Shown here: in pieces, positions 1 to 9,487 of the stretch | Position numbering within the stretch: the first letter of the stretch is position 1 | How the letters are laid out: each line of letters begins with the position of its first letter | Assembly (NCBI RefSeq): GCF_002811475.1 | Contig: NZ_NPDL01000007.1 | Location: forward strand, 1-64,000 | Direction: 5' to 3' | Length of the DNA: 64,000 nucleotides | Origin: Leptospira hartskeerlii | GTDB taxonomy: Bacteria > Spirochaetota > Leptospiria > Leptospirales > Leptospiraceae | The notes under the pieces: generated by a model | Told to the model about the DNA's origin: nothing | What the model saw: the letters and a program-made list of their open reading frames with translations, nothing else | Databases searched by the model: none | Translations under genes and position numbers: made by a program

Positions 1-26
1 CCCAGTCCTTGCTTGCAAGGGCTGGG
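1..26. other. Hairpin-forming inverted repeat at window edge
   Basis: The first 26 bases can form a stem of up to 12 pairs (CCCAGTCCTTGC against GCAAGGGCTGGG, one G:T wobble, with only two bases strictly between the arms). No clear T-run follows on either strand, so it is not a convincing intrinsic terminator. It may be the 3' end of a gene lying outside the window. Confidence 0.4.
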
Positions 27-109
27 GGTGTAACAACTTCGGTTAAGTCACGCTACTCTATATGTTTTCGAAGAGGCTTTCTCTTCTTTCTAATTCCAAA
101 TCATTCCAA

Positions 110-1192
110 TTATCCTAACGGGCTAATACATCTTCCACCCAGTAGGCAGCTCCAGAACATTATATGATTGTCAAAGCCCATTATTAAAATTGAAACAGCT
201 TGTAATGGGGAAGTGACAATGTCTAAACTTATGGAAAACGGATATAGGATTGGATAAGCGCTCCAAACTGAAGTTCTTTCATCCTTCTTTCTGTAATTCG
301 AGGGTTTTGAAATAGCAATGATTCCTTTCGGGAACCTTTCCAAATTACCTTTTATTCTGTAAGCTTTGGTTTTTGTTTTCCATTCTCCTGTTTCATCCGG
401 TACTGCGAATTGAATTGCGATCACTCTATTTTCTTTTGGTAATGTAAATTGTAAGACTTCTAAAGGTTCACATTTCACGATCTCTGCATATTTAGAAAAT
501 TCGGAAATTGGAATGCCGTTATCGTCAAATTCTATTTCGAAAGCGCCTCCTCTGCTTGCAAGGATCATTGTCTCCTTTTTATCAGTGACTAAGCGCAGAT
601 ATCTATGGGAGAAGTATGATCCATAGCAAAGTTCGGAGCCTTCTATTTTTAAACTTTTATAATGTTTTAAGAAATTTACATTTTTATATCTCCACTTTTT
701 TCGAAGATAGATCATCTTTGAGAATTGATGAGGAGAGGGAAGATGATTTGTAATAGTGTCCAAACCTTTTTCGGAAGATAAAATGATATTTAGATCCTGA
801 AGCCAAATTCCATTTTTGAACTCTTTGATTTCCTCCAATAACAAAGGCTCTGAGGAAGCATATGGGGATTTATCACAAATTGAATAATCCGAGGGAGAAA
901 TGTCTGCGTAGCTATAAGAATTTGCTCCCAGAGATTTAATTAGTGTGCAGACTAGTCTTTGGTCGTTATATTTGAATTTACCATCTTTCTCTGCGTATAG
1001 GCCGGTTTTATACGAAACAATCATTTTGGTATCGGATCTTTTCACCTCCGCAATTTCATATACGCTTTCCGATAGATAAGGAAGGGCATCTCTCTTCCAT
1101 CCTATGTCTAAGTCATGTTTACCTAATACGGCAACGGTAAAACAGTTCCAACAAAGAATGAAGGGGAGAAGAAGTAGCAAAATTTTTTTCAT
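110..1192 (-). CDS. Putative lipoprotein of unknown function
   Basis: 360 residues. The N-terminus is a Lys-Lys-plus-hydrophobic signal sequence with Cys14 and Cys17 at the end of the hydrophobic stretch, so it is probably a spirochaetal lipoprotein with an atypical lipobox. The C-terminal 50 residues (YPILYPFSISLDIVTSPLQ) recall the C-terminal pattern of small YceK/YidQ-type lipoproteins, but the remaining 300 residues match nothing I recognise. The ATG has only a weak upstream ribosome binding site. The 146-bp gap to the next gene is AT-rich and probably carries its promoter. The start and lipidation site are tentative. Confidence 0.6.
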   Translation of the reverse strand: MKKILLLLLPFILCWNCFTVAVLGKHDLDIGWKRDALPYLSESVYEIAEVKRSDTKMIVSYKTGLYAEKDGKFKYNDQRLVCTLIKSLGANSYSYADISPSDYSICDKSPYASSEPLLLEEIKEFKNGIWLQDLNIILSSEKGLDTITNHLPSPHQFSKMIYLRKKWRYKNVNFLKHYKSLKIEGSELCYGSYFSHRYLRLVTDKKETMILASRGGAFEIEFDDNGIPISEFSKYAEIVKCEPLEVLQFTLPKENRVIAIQFAVPDETGEWKTKTKAYRIKGNLERFPKGIIAISKPSNYRKKDERTSVWSAYPILYPFSISLDIVTSPLQAVSILIMGFDNHIMFWSCLLGGRCISPLG

Positions 1193-1338
1193 GGCATTAA
1201 CCGACTTTTCCCGAATAAGTTTGAGAAAAATTTCTTTCAGAAAATAAAATTCTCTAATAGAAAAATTTTTTACTTTTAAAGAAAATATCCGTATTTAGGT
1301 AATTTCAGCCTTAAACTCATGTAGGAATTCCAACAAAT

Positions 1339-2253
1339 CTACTCTAATAGCTTCTCACTTAATAATTCGTGAACAACCCCTGCACCTGCCATTCCTCCTG
1401 AGGCAGCAGCTAATAAAACGGAATGAGCACCACTTGCATTATCCCCGCAGGCATAAACTCCATCTACACTTGTCTTTCCTCTTTCTCCAACTTTGTAGAA
1501 GCCAAAATGATCTTTTTCGCAGCCAAGTTCTTCCCCTATTGTTGATTTTAACTTAAAAGGAAAAGTGGGAAGTGCATAAAGGCCGTCTCTTTCTACATTT
1601 TCTCCATTCTCAAAACTGACACTTTTGAGTTTTTCTCCTTCATATATAAAACCAGTGATCGTATTTTCTGTGAAGGGGATTTTTTTCTTATGCAATAAAG
1701 CCCTTTGTTCTTCTTTGAATTCTGCTTTTCCATTCGTAAAAATTACTAGGTCCGATGCTAGATCATAAATAAGAGGAAGCATAAAGAATAATGTGTCTCC
1801 GTTCCCGATCAGGCCTAGTTTGGCATTTCTTACTTCGAAACCATGGCAATAGGGACAATGGAAAATGGACTTACCCCAAAGTTCTTTATAACCTGGGACC
1901 GGTAAAAATTTATCTTCTACCCCATATGCAAGAATGATCTTCTTAAAATGAAACGTTTTGTCTGAAGATAATTTTGCGACAAAACCAGGTCCTGATTTTT
2001 CCACGGAAAGAACACTTCCTTCGAAAAGACTGATCGTATTATATTTTTCTAAATCTTTTCTTGCTAATTTTCTCCATTCTGCGGGATGGATCCCATCTCT
2101 AGTCGGAAAATTATTCAAATGAGAAGAAGCTGCATTCCTTGGGCGGCTATCGTCGCAGATTAAGGCGGTTCTACTCATTCTTCCTAAAGCCAGTGCAGCG
2201 CTTAGCCCTGCCGGACCGCCGCCTGTGATCAATACTTCATAATCGAATTTCAT
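1339..2253 (-). CDS. Thioredoxin-reductase-like FAD/NAD(P)H oxidoreductase
   Basis: 304 residues with the two-dinucleotide-fold architecture of low-molecular-weight thioredoxin reductases. An FAD-binding GGGPAGLSAALALGR motif lies near residue 11. A CPYCHG redox-active cysteine pair lies near residues 135-138. An NAD(P)-binding segment (GNGDT) follows, and a C-terminal FAD motif (GVYACGDNASG) lies near residue 265. The CPYC-H form of the active site is typical of thioredoxin-reductase-like enzymes distinct from TrxB (CATC), so the disulfide partner is unknown. The start is well placed behind AGGAGGACGAAA. It is divergent from a LysR-type regulator across a 148-bp gap containing a LysR-type box, so regulation by that neighbour is likely but inferred. 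Confidence 0.85.
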   Translation of the reverse strand: MKFDYEVLITGGGPAGLSAALALGRMSRTALICDDSRPRNAASSHLNNFPTRDGIHPAEWRKLARKDLEKYNTISLFEGSVLSVEKSGPGFVAKLSSDKTFHFKKIILAYGVEDKFLPVPGYKELWGKSIFHCPYCHGFEVRNAKLGLIGNGDTLFFMLPLIYDLASDLVIFTNGKAEFKEEQRALLHKKKIPFTENTITGFIYEGEKLKSVSFENGENVERDGLYALPTFPFKLKSTIGEELGCEKDHFGFYKVGERGKTSVDGVYACGDNASGAHSVLLAAASGGMAGAGVVHELLSEKLLE

Positions 2254-2318
2254 TTTCGTCCTCCTGTAAGGATCTTTTGATGATAATTATTTAAATTTTA
2301 CGGTCCCAAAAGTTGTAA

Positions 2319-2331
2319 ATACATTTGGTAT
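2319..2331. promoter_or_regulatory. Possible second LysR half-site pair
   Basis: ATAC-N5-GTAT lies 44 bp upstream of the stronger ATAC-N7-GTAT box, in the region between the divergent flavoenzyme and LysR genes. LysR-type regulators often use a recognition site and a looser activation site. The shortened spacer makes this one speculative. Confidence 0.25.
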
Positions 2332-2374
2332 AAATTTGGAATTTTTTGATTTTATTGCGAATTTAGTTGATTTA

Positions 2375-2395
2375 TTGATACTAAATAGGTATCAA
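2375..2395. promoter_or_regulatory. LysR-type (T-N11-A) operator
   Basis: A perfect inverted repeat, TTGATAC-N7-GTATCAA, contains the ATAC-N7-GTAT form of the LysR-family T-N11-A box. It ends 6 bp before the LysR ATG at 2402, a position suited to autorepression, and also lies upstream of the divergent oxidoreductase. Symmetry is read directly; binding is inferred. Confidence 0.6.
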
Positions 2396-2401
2396 TCTTG
2401 T

Positions 2402-3319
2402 ATGGACTTATCTAAATTAAGATCTTTTATAGTCGTTGCAGAGGAGCTGAATTTCAGAAAGAGCGCTGAAATTTTGGGAATGTCCCAACCTCCTCTTACA
2501 AGATTGATCTCTTCTTTTGAAGAGGAACTTTCCACCAAATTATTCGAGAGATCTACTCGACATGTAAAACTTACCGGAGCCGGAGTTCATCTCCTGAAGG
2601 AAGGACGAGAGATCATCGCAAAAGCGGAAAAAATAGAAAAAGAAGTCCGCTCTATCGGCAAACTCAAATCGGGCGGTCTTAGTATAGGTTTTTCCACGAC
2701 TACTTTTATGGCGAGCTTGCCGCAGATCATTAACGAATTTCAAGATCGATTTCCTCGGATCAAATTGCAGCTTCAACAGGAAACCCGAAATCGGATCATT
2801 AAAGGTTTAAAATCAGCTCAATTCGATATTTGTTTTTTAGAAGGGGAAGTTTCTGATCCGCGTCTGGAAAAACATCCGGTTCATGATGAAGTGCTTGGTG
2901 TTCTTGTCCCTAAAAAACACCCTCTTGCTAAAAGAGAAGAGATCGAATTTAAAGAATTAAAGGATGAGACTATCATATTACATCCTAAAAAGGATTCAGG
3001 TAGTTTTTACGATACTATCTCTTCTCTTTTTAAACAAAGCGGGATCAAACCCAAGGTTTATATAAAGAATGAAAGGGAAAGCTGTCCTATCTTGGTTGCT
3101 ACCGGCAAAGGGGTTTCTTTGACAATTTTAGGTGCACAGAATTTTGCACCTGCAGATACTAAATTTGTTCCGATCAAACAATTGTATTTGCCGGTATCTG
3201 TTTTTTATATTCCGGAAAATCAAAATCCTTCTTTAAAAACTTTTTTAAGTTTTGTATCCGAAAGTAGTTTTATCAAAAATAAACATGCGGAATGCCTCAT
3301 CGATCTTATGAGGCTTTAA
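2402..3319 (+). CDS. LysR-family transcriptional regulator
   Basis: 305 residues from the ATG at 2402; the frame stays open to 2336, but homology starts at MDLSKLRSF. An N-terminal winged helix-turn-helix (residues 1-60, with NFRKSAEILGMSQPPLTR as the recognition region) is followed by the LysR substrate-binding domain (residues about 88-295). It resembles the CatR/BenM-like subgroup by the SQPPLTR sequence. The effector is unknown. It is transcribed away from the thioredoxin-reductase-like gene, with a perfect LysR box between them, so it probably controls itself and that gene. Confidence 0.9.
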   Translation: MDLSKLRSFIVVAEELNFRKSAEILGMSQPPLTRLISSFEEELSTKLFERSTRHVKLTGAGVHLLKEGREIIAKAEKIEKEVRSIGKLKSGGLSIGFSTTTFMASLPQIINEFQDRFPRIKLQLQQETRNRIIKGLKSAQFDICFLEGEVSDPRLEKHPVHDEVLGVLVPKKHPLAKREEIEFKELKDETIILHPKKDSGSFYDTISSLFKQSGIKPKVYIKNERESCPILVATGKGVSLTILGAQNFAPADTKFVPIKQLYLPVSVFYIPENQNPSLKTFLSFVSESSFIKNKHAECLIDLMRL

Positions 3320-3397
3320 GACGAGAAATATAAAATCGCCGGCTATAGTATAGATTCATAAATTCAACTATCACCGAAGATTGAAACGAATAGTTTT

Positions 3398-4465
3398 CTA
3401 TTCCGTCCAGGCCACCTGGATTTCTCTCGGACCTACAAATGGAAGTCTTCCGTGAGAAACTGAATAATTGTCGATATAAAGAATATCATCTTTCTGCCAC
3501 GAGAATATTTGTATATTCTTCCAGAAAACATTTACGATAGTCTTGATATCTTTATTAGAAATTTCTGATCCGTCACCGTAGGTCGCGTGAACATCCAGAT
3601 CTTCCGATTTACTGAATAGTTTTTTGATCCCAGTCAATAGGTTCAAGATCAGATAAACTCCGAGTCCTCTTAAAGTTTTCTGCCTTTTGAAAATATATTT
3701 ATATTCTAATCTAGGAGAATCTATATGAAACGTTTGGCTATGGTTATGCCAAGCCTTGGATCCTGCGATAGGATGTTTTCTTACGCCTACTTGAGAATTG
3801 ATTAATCTTAATTTATTTCCAGGCAACCATTCGTGGTCGAAATTCTGCTTTTTTATCTCCTTCTCCGCTTCTTTTTTATTTTCAGTCTTGAACATTTCGT
3901 TCCATGGTTTCGTTTTCCAAAGACTATAACGCGAAGCTCCAGGACCGTCATAATGACGAATGTATTTGATCCCTTGTTTTTCAACTTTTTCAGAAATATG
4001 ATCCGGCATATCTCTCAACACAGTTCTTAGATCAGTGATAGGTGTTTCTCCGTTTTTAGAAGGAGCTAACTTTGCATAAAAGAAAAGTTTTTTAGGAGGT
4101 TTATTTAAGAAGCTCATCTCCGCGTGTTGCATGATCGGATAAGCGGAAGGAAGTTCACTCGCTGTATGAACAAACTTAGTTTTTTTATCTCTGGGAGAAG
4201 TTCCCAGATATGCTTCCGATAAATTAGGATCCAAACCCAAAGCAACCTTTTCGAAATTCTCGGAAGAATCTATATTAAAACCTCTGAATAGAATGGCACC
4301 ATAGATCAACAGATCCCTTTGTATTTCCTTATGGTTCTTCTTGATCCAATTCGTGAGATGTTTTAGGTCTGCTTTCTCAGGAGAAGAAGGGGAATAAACG
4401 ATAGGAAGGTCTAGACCCTTTATTAGATTTTTGGAAATTTCTACCGAAGTTCGAACAGCAGACAT
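3398..4465 (-). CDS. TauD/TfdA-family Fe(II)/2-oxoglutarate dioxygenase
   Basis: 355 residues using the ATG at 4465, which has AGAGGA 6 bp upstream; an ATG at 4486 is in frame but lacks such a site. The clavaminate-synthase/TauD fold is indicated by the iron-binding H-x-E motif in QHAEMSF, the distal histidine in SHGRLPF and the 2-oxoglutarate-binding Arg region PREIQVAW at the extreme C-terminus. This subgroup (SyrP/clavaminate-synthase-like) hydroxylates amino acids or small acids, but the substrate cannot be deduced. It stands alone, with unrelated neighbours on both sides. Confidence 0.8.
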   Translation of the reverse strand: MSAVRTSVEISKNLIKGLDLPIVYSPSSPEKADLKHLTNWIKKNHKEIQRDLLIYGAILFRGFNIDSSENFEKVALGLDPNLSEAYLGTSPRDKKTKFVHTASELPSAYPIMQHAEMSFLNKPPKKLFFYAKLAPSKNGETPITDLRTVLRDMPDHISEKVEKQGIKYIRHYDGPGASRYSLWKTKPWNEMFKTENKKEAEKEIKKQNFDHEWLPGNKLRLINSQVGVRKHPIAGSKAWHNHSQTFHIDSPRLEYKYIFKRQKTLRGLGVYLILNLLTGIKKLFSKSEDLDVHATYGDGSEISNKDIKTIVNVFWKNIQIFSWQKDDILYIDNYSVSHGRLPFVGPREIQVAWTE

Positions 4466-4663
4466 ATTGGTTCCTCTTAAAACCATTTCAGCGAAGCCAT
4501 AGATCTGCTTCGATTTGTATATCTAATATATTAGAATAAAAGTCGTTATTGTGGATAATGATTTATGCAGATACACATTATATTGTGCATTTGTTCAAAA
4601 TTTAGAGGTGTCTTAGAAACTGGATCGACCTTAGGGACTTTGTCATAAAACTTCCTCCTGCTT

Positions 4664-7600
4664 ATGAAATTATCCAAATTATTAATAGCGAATCGGGGAG
4701 AAGTTTCCATCCGAATTGCGAGAGCTGCTTCAGCGTTAGGAGTTCCTACCGTCTCAATCTATTCGGAAGACGATACAAATTCCAGGCATAGATTAGCGAC
4801 CGATGTTTCCAGTCCCCTGAAAGGAAGAGGTGCGAAAGCATATTTAGACCAGGAGGAAATACTTTCCATCGCACTCAGAGAAGGTTGCGACTCGATCCAT
4901 CCAGGTTACGGATTTCTAAGCGAGAATCCGGACTTCGCAAAAAGATGTGAAGATTTAAATATCCAATTCGTGGGTCCTGATTCCAAGACACTTGAGATCT
5001 TGGGAGATAAATTAAAAGCGGTATTATTAGCAGAATCCTTAGGAGTTCCTATCTTACCTGGTCTTCGCAAGGTAATCGATCTAAAAGAAGCCAAAGAATT
5101 CTATTCTAAAAATGGAATATTCCTATTAAAAGCGATTGCTGGAGGAGGAGGAAGAGGGATCCGCATCATAAACAACGTCGAAGAATTAGAAGTAAAGTTC
5201 AAGAGTTGTTCGGAAGAAGCTTTACATTCATTCGGAAATCCTAATTTATATGCGGAAAAATATCTACCCGTCGCAAGACATGTAGAGGTACAGGTTTTGG
5301 GAGATGGTTCCGGTAAGATTTTGCACTTTTGGGACAGGGATTGTTCTCTCCAAAGAAAAAATCAAAAATTAGTAGAGATTGCGCCTGCTCCTTTTTTGGA
5401 TCCAAAACTTAGAGAAAAGATCATTTCTTATTCTTTACAGATGGCTTCCCATCTTTCTTACAAAAGTTTAGGCACTTTCGAATTTCTGATCAGTCCTGAC
5501 TCTGAGATCTATTTTATAGAATCTAATCCTAGGTTGCAGGTGGAACACACGATCACTGAGGAGATCACAGGAGTAGATCTTGTGGAAGCTCAGTTGGAGA
5601 TTGCTTCCGGAAAATCTTTCCATGAGATTGGATTGGATCAGAAAAATATAGAATCTCCGAAAAGTTATGCGATCCAGATCAGGATTAACTCTGAAACTCT
5701 GGACAAAAAAGGAGAGATCATTCCTTCTTCCGGAAAAATCAAAGTGTTCGAGCCTAGTTCCGGCCCTGGGATTCGAGTGGATAGTTCTGCATATTCAGGC
5801 TATGAGGTCAGTCCCAATTTTGATTCCTTGCTTGCAAAATTAATCGTTCATTCTAAAAGTCTTTCATTTTCCAGACTGGTTCATTCTGCATACCGTGCAT
5901 TATCCGAATTTAGGGTAGAAGGTATTGGAACAAATCTCTCTCTTCTTCTAAATGTATTCAAAAGGAAAGAACTGGGATCATATTCTGTTTGGACCAAATT
6001 TATTGAGGAGAATATTTCCGAACTTCTCCCTTCTTCGCGAATAGAACATAAAAAATATAATTTTGAATCTGCGCAAAATGATAATTTAGAAAATTCTAAA
6101 ACGAAAGTAGAAATTCCGGAAGGATTGGATCCTTTCCATTCTCCAATGACTGGAAGCCTTATCGAAATTTATCCAAAAGAAGGAGAGCCTATTCGAAAGG
6201 GAGAGAAGATTGCGCTACTTTCTTCCATGAAGATGGAACATCTATTACATTCAGAGATTACGGGAATTATAGAAAAAGTTTTGATAGAGCCAGGAAAGGT
6301 TATTTCGGAAGGAGACACACTTGTTTGGATCCGGTCGGAAGATTTAGAACATTCTTCTTTTCATCATTCAGAGGAAATCGATCCGAATCAAATTCGTCCC
6401 GATCTAAAGGAAGTTTTGGATCGTTTGCTTTTGAATGAAGATGTTTCCAGACCTCAGGCAGTTTCTAAACGTCATAAAAGAGGACAAAGGACTGCGAGAG
6501 AAAATGTGGCGGATCTTTGTGATCCAGGAAGTTTCGTGGAATATGGAAGCCTCGCCATTGCTGCCCAGAGAAGAAGAAGGTCCTTAGAAGAATTGATCAA
6601 GCTTAGCCCGGCAGACGGACTGATCGCTGGTCTTGGCACAGTGAATGCCGAATTATTTGCGCCTCATATATCTAGAATTTCTGTATTAGCTTATGATTAT
6701 ACGGTTTTTATGGGGACGCAAGGTGCAATAGGTCATAAAAAAACGGATCGATTTTTAGAAATGGTAGAAAGCCAAAAACTTCCCCTTGTATTTTTTACGG
6801 AAGGAGGAGGAGGCCGCCCTGGAGAAGTAGATGTGCCGGCAGTTGCAGGTTTGGATCTTCATACTTTTCGAAAATATGCCGGCTTAAAAGGGAAATGCCT
6901 AAGGATCGCGATCGCTGCGGGTCGATGTTTTGCTGGGAATGCCGCATTATTCGGTGCAAGTGATATTAGGATTGCAACAGAAGATTCTAATATTGGAATG
7001 GGGGGGCCTGTGATGGTTAAGGGCGGAGGTCTCGGGAATTTTTCCGCAGAGGAGATCGGCCCTGCGGAAGTCCAAACCAAAAACGGTGTAATCGATATAT
7101 TAGTAAAAAATGAAGAAGAGGCGGTCTACACAGCGAAAAAAGCACTTTCATATTTCCAAGGAAAGATCGAAAAATTTGAATATAAAGATCAAAAAATTTT
7201 AAGAACTCTCATCCCTGAAAATCGTTTGAGATCTTATGAGATTCGATCCATCATTTCTTCTTTGTCGGATACTGATTCCGTTTTGGAATTCAGAAAAGAT
7301 TTTGCAAAAGGGATTGTAACTTCTCTGATCAGAATAGAAGGAAAGCCATTAGGTCTGATCGCAAATAATCCGAATCATCTTGGTGGAGCAATCGATGCGG
7401 AAGGAGCAGAGAAAGCTTCCGAGTTCGCGGAATTCTGCAATCTAAACAAACTTCCACTATTATTTCTTTGCGATACACCTGGATTCATGGTGGGACCGGA
7501 GACTGAGAAGAAGGGCTTGGTGCGTAAGGCCGCTAAACTTTTCGAGGCGGGAGCTTCCTTACAGGTTCCTGTGTTCACGATCGTTCTCAGGAAAGGTTAC

Positions 7601-7900
7601 GGCTTGGGCGCTATGGCTATGGCTGCAGGCAGTTTTCATTCTCCTGTATTCACAATCTCTTGGCCAACGGGCGAATTCGGTGCGATGGGTATAGAGGGAG
7701 AAATCAGAACAGGATATCAAAAGGAACTTTCAGAAGTAAAAGATTGGAAAGAGAGACAAATTTTATTCGAACGTCTGGTTGCTGAGGCTTATGAAAGAGG
7801 TAAGGCGATCAATATGGCTTCTTATCTGGAAATTGACGCAGTGATCGACCCGGAAGAATCCAGAAAATGGATCTTGAGAGGTTATGATTCCTGTATTTAG
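4664..7900 (+). CDS. Single-chain biotin-dependent acyl-CoA carboxylase
   Basis: 1078 residues carry every part of an acyl-CoA carboxylase. The N-terminal biotin carboxylase has KLLIANRGEVSIRIA at residue 4, the GGGGRGIR loop near 160 and ESNPRLQVEHT near 286. The biotin carrier domain has SSMKMEH with Lys523 as the predicted biotinylated residue. The carboxyltransferase occupies about residues 590-1075, its N-half holding GRPGEVDVPAVAG and its C-half LGGAIDAEGAEKAS. The order matches single-polypeptide long-chain acyl-CoA carboxylases of mycobacteria and some other bacteria, so the product would be a malonyl-CoA or alkylmalonyl-CoA for lipid synthesis or degradation. The start lacks a Shine-Dalgarno sequence. 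The acyl-CoA substrate is unproven. Confidence 0.9.
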   Translation: MKLSKLLIANRGEVSIRIARAASALGVPTVSIYSEDDTNSRHRLATDVSSPLKGRGAKAYLDQEEILSIALREGCDSIHPGYGFLSENPDFAKRCEDLNIQFVGPDSKTLEILGDKLKAVLLAESLGVPILPGLRKVIDLKEAKEFYSKNGIFLLKAIAGGGGRGIRIINNVEELEVKFKSCSEEALHSFGNPNLYAEKYLPVARHVEVQVLGDGSGKILHFWDRDCSLQRKNQKLVEIAPAPFLDPKLREKIISYSLQMASHLSYKSLGTFEFLISPDSEIYFIESNPRLQVEHTITEEITGVDLVEAQLEIASGKSFHEIGLDQKNIESPKSYAIQIRINSETLDKKGEIIPSSGKIKVFEPSSGPGIRVDSSAYSGYEVSPNFDSLLAKLIVHSKSLSFSRLVHSAYRALSEFRVEGIGTNLSLLLNVFKRKELGSYSVWTKFIEENISELLPSSRIEHKKYNFESAQNDNLENSKTKVEIPEGLDPFHSPMTGSLIEIYPKEGEPIRKGEKIALLSSMKMEHLLHSEITGIIEKVLIEPGKVISEGDTLVWIRSEDLEHSSFHHSEEIDPNQIRPDLKEVLDRLLLNEDVSRPQAVSKRHKRGQRTARENVADLCDPGSFVEYGSLAIAAQRRRRSLEELIKLSPADGLIAGLGTVNAELFAPHISRISVLAYDYTVFMGTQGAIGHKKTDRFLEMVESQKLPLVFFTEGGGGRPGEVDVPAVAGLDLHTFRKYAGLKGKCLRIAIAAGRCFAGNAALFGASDIRIATEDSNIGMGGPVMVKGGGLGNFSAEEIGPAEVQTKNGVIDILVKNEEEAVYTAKKALSYFQGKIEKFEYKDQKILRTLIPENRLRSYEIRSIISSLSDTDSVLEFRKDFAKGIVTSLIRIEGKPLGLIANNPNHLGGAIDAEGAEKASEFAEFCNLNKLPLLFLCDTPGFMVGPETEKKGLVRKAAKLFEAGASLQVPVFTIVLRKGYGLGAMAMAAGSFHSPVFTISWPTGEFGAMGIEGEIRTGYQKELSEVKDWKERQILFERLVAEAYERGKAINMASYLEIDAVIDPEESRKWILRGYDSCI

Positions 7901-7998
7901 AGAGATTCCAGTTGGAAATAAATGTTTTCTGAGTTAGCGTAAAAATCTTGATTAGATCCGGATCTGTGTTTTCATTTTCCCCTCACCTGGGGGTATTC

Positions 7999-8358
7999 AT
8001 GTTTAGAAATCCTAAAGCAAAAATTATAGCTTTATTCACCGTGATCGCTTTGACCGTTTCCTTCTCTTATTTAAGCGCTCAAACTTTAAACGTTTACGGA
8101 ACTTACAAAGTGACAGGTACAAATCCTAATGGAAGTAAATACAAAGGAAGTGTTACAATCACTTTGAACGAGGATGGGTCTTACAATTTCGAATGGTCTG
8201 TAGGAAATAGTTTTTCCGGAACAGGTACTTTGAGTGGAAGTACCTTAACTGTGGATTGGGGTGATACATATCCAGTGATCTATACGGTCAAGAATGGTGG
8301 CAATCGATTAGAAGGTACTTGGGGAAACGGAACAGGTACTGAGATCCTAACCAAATAA
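7999..8358 (+). CDS. Small secreted beta-rich protein
   Basis: 119 residues from the ATG at 7999, preceded by a GGGGGT ribosome binding site; an upstream in-frame start at 7948 would spoil the signal peptide. A signal peptide ending at Leu-Ser-Ala-Gln (about residues 1-29) precedes a glycine/threonine-rich beta domain (YGTYKVTGTNPNGSKYKG ... LEGTWGNGTGT). Related Leptospira proteins exist as small secreted families and some carry a fibronectin-binding label, which I cannot confirm. A strong terminator follows directly. Confidence 0.65.
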   Translation: MFRNPKAKIIALFTVIALTVSFSYLSAQTLNVYGTYKVTGTNPNGSKYKGSVTITLNEDGSYNFEWSVGNSFSGTGTLSGSTLTVDWGDTYPVIYTVKNGGNRLEGTWGNGTGTEILTK

Positions 8359-8372
8359 GATCTTTTGATATG

Positions 8373-8401
8373 AAAAATCCCCGTGAATGCGGGGATTTTT
8401 T
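8373..8401. terminator. Bidirectional rho-independent terminator
   Basis: A perfect 11-bp stem (AAAAATCCCCG / CGGGGATTTTT) with loop TGAATG. It lies between the convergent small secreted protein gene and cysA. A-tract and T-tract flanks allow termination in both directions. Confidence 0.9.
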
Positions 8402-8404
8402 CTA

Positions 8405-9478
8405 CTAGATCGAAAAATCTTCCATATATTCTACATATACTTTTGCTTTTTTAATCCTGAGATACACAGTTTCACCGGGCAATAGATTTAATTCTTTAAA
8501 ACTAGATTGATCCAATAAGGATTCGATTAAAGTTCCTGAATCCAAACGTTTTAATTCTATTCTTACATTTCTACCTGTAGAATGGATGTATTGTATCTCT
8601 GCAGGAATTCCTTGGGTAGAAGTTCTGGAAATTTCCACATCATAAGGTCTAACGTAAGCGACTCCTTCCTTATCTACTACGTCTGAATGTTCCGGAGTTG
8701 CCACATCCAGATCGCCTATCTTTGCCGTCCCTTCGTGGATCCTTCCATGGAAAAGGTTTACATCTCCTAAAAAGTGAAAAACGAAAGGTGTCTTAGGTTT
8801 ATTGTAAACTTCGTCAGGAGTACCGATCTGTTCTATTTTTCCGGATCTTAAGATTACTATAGAATCGCTTACTTCCAGTGCCTCTTCTTGGTCGTGAGTT
8901 ACGAATACGCTCGTGATATGGATCTCATCGTGTAGTCTTCTGAGCCAGGTGCGTAATTCCTTTCTTACCTTTGCATCCAAGGCTCCAAAAGGTTCGTCCA
9001 AAAGTAAAAACTTAGGTTCTATCGCCAAAGCTCTTGCTAAAGCTACCCTTTGTCTTTGTCCTCCAGATAATTCGAAAGGAAATCTTGCATGGAAATTTTC
9101 CAACTGAACCAGTTTCAAAAGTTGGAATACTTTTTCTTGGATTTCTTCTTTAGAAGGTCTTGTGGATCTAGGACGGACTTTCAAACCAAATGCTATATTT
9201 TCAAAAATCGTCATATGACGGAAGAGTGCATAATGTTGAAATACGAATCCTACTCCTCTGTCCTTAGAACTTTTAGTCTTGGACCTTTCTCCATTGAATA
9301 ATACTTCTCCCTCGTCTGGAGTGTCTAATCCTGCGATGATCCTAAGAAGAGTAGTTTTTCCGCTTCCGGAAGGTCCAAGTAATGCGACTAGATTTCCATC
9401 CGGGATAGTCAGGTCCACGTGATCTAAGGCCTGGAATTTTCCAAATCGTTTGCTTACATTTCGAATTTCAATAGACAT
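8405..9478 (-). CDS. cysA: Sulfate/thiosulfate ABC transporter ATP-binding protein
   Basis: 357 residues. Walker A (GPSGSGKTT, about residue 34), the Q-loop region (VFQHYALF), the ABC signature (LSGGQRQR, about 138) and Walker B ([11 protein letters not shown]) are all present. A C-terminal TOBE-type regulatory domain spans about residues 240-345, the length expected for CysA. It energises the CysT/CysW channel encoded just upstream in the same operon. The start follows TAGGAGAATAGA. It is the last gene of the operon and ends at the shared terminator. Confidence 0.93.
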   Translation of the reverse strand: MSIEIRNVSKRFGKFQALDHVDLTIPDGNLVALLGPSGSGKTTLLRIIAGLDTPDEGEVLFNGERSKTKSSKDRGVGFVFQHYALFRHMTIFENIAFGLKVRPRSTRPSKEEIQEKVFQLLKLVQLENFHARFPFELSGGQRQRVALARALAIEPKFLLLDEPFGALDAKVRKELRTWLRRLHDEIHITSVFVTHDQEEALEVSDSIVILRSGKIEQIGTPDEVYNKPKTPFVFHFLGDVNLFHGRIHEGTAKIGDLDVATPEHSDVVDKEGVAYVRPYDVEISRTSTQGIPAEIQYIHSTGRNVRIELKRLDSGTLIESLLDQSSFKELNLLPGETVYLRIKKAKVYVEYMEDFSI

Positions 9479-9487
9479 TCTATTCTC

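Noticed and set aside
1..60. tRNA or riboswitch at the window start
   Set aside because: The hairpin is too short for a tRNA, no acceptor stem or anticodon arm can be drawn, and the sequence is cut by the window edge.
7000..7006. Run of seven G inside the carboxylase gene
   Set aside because: It could suggest phase variation, but it encodes a normal Gly-rich loop (GMGGPVM) of the carboxyltransferase and the frame is intact.
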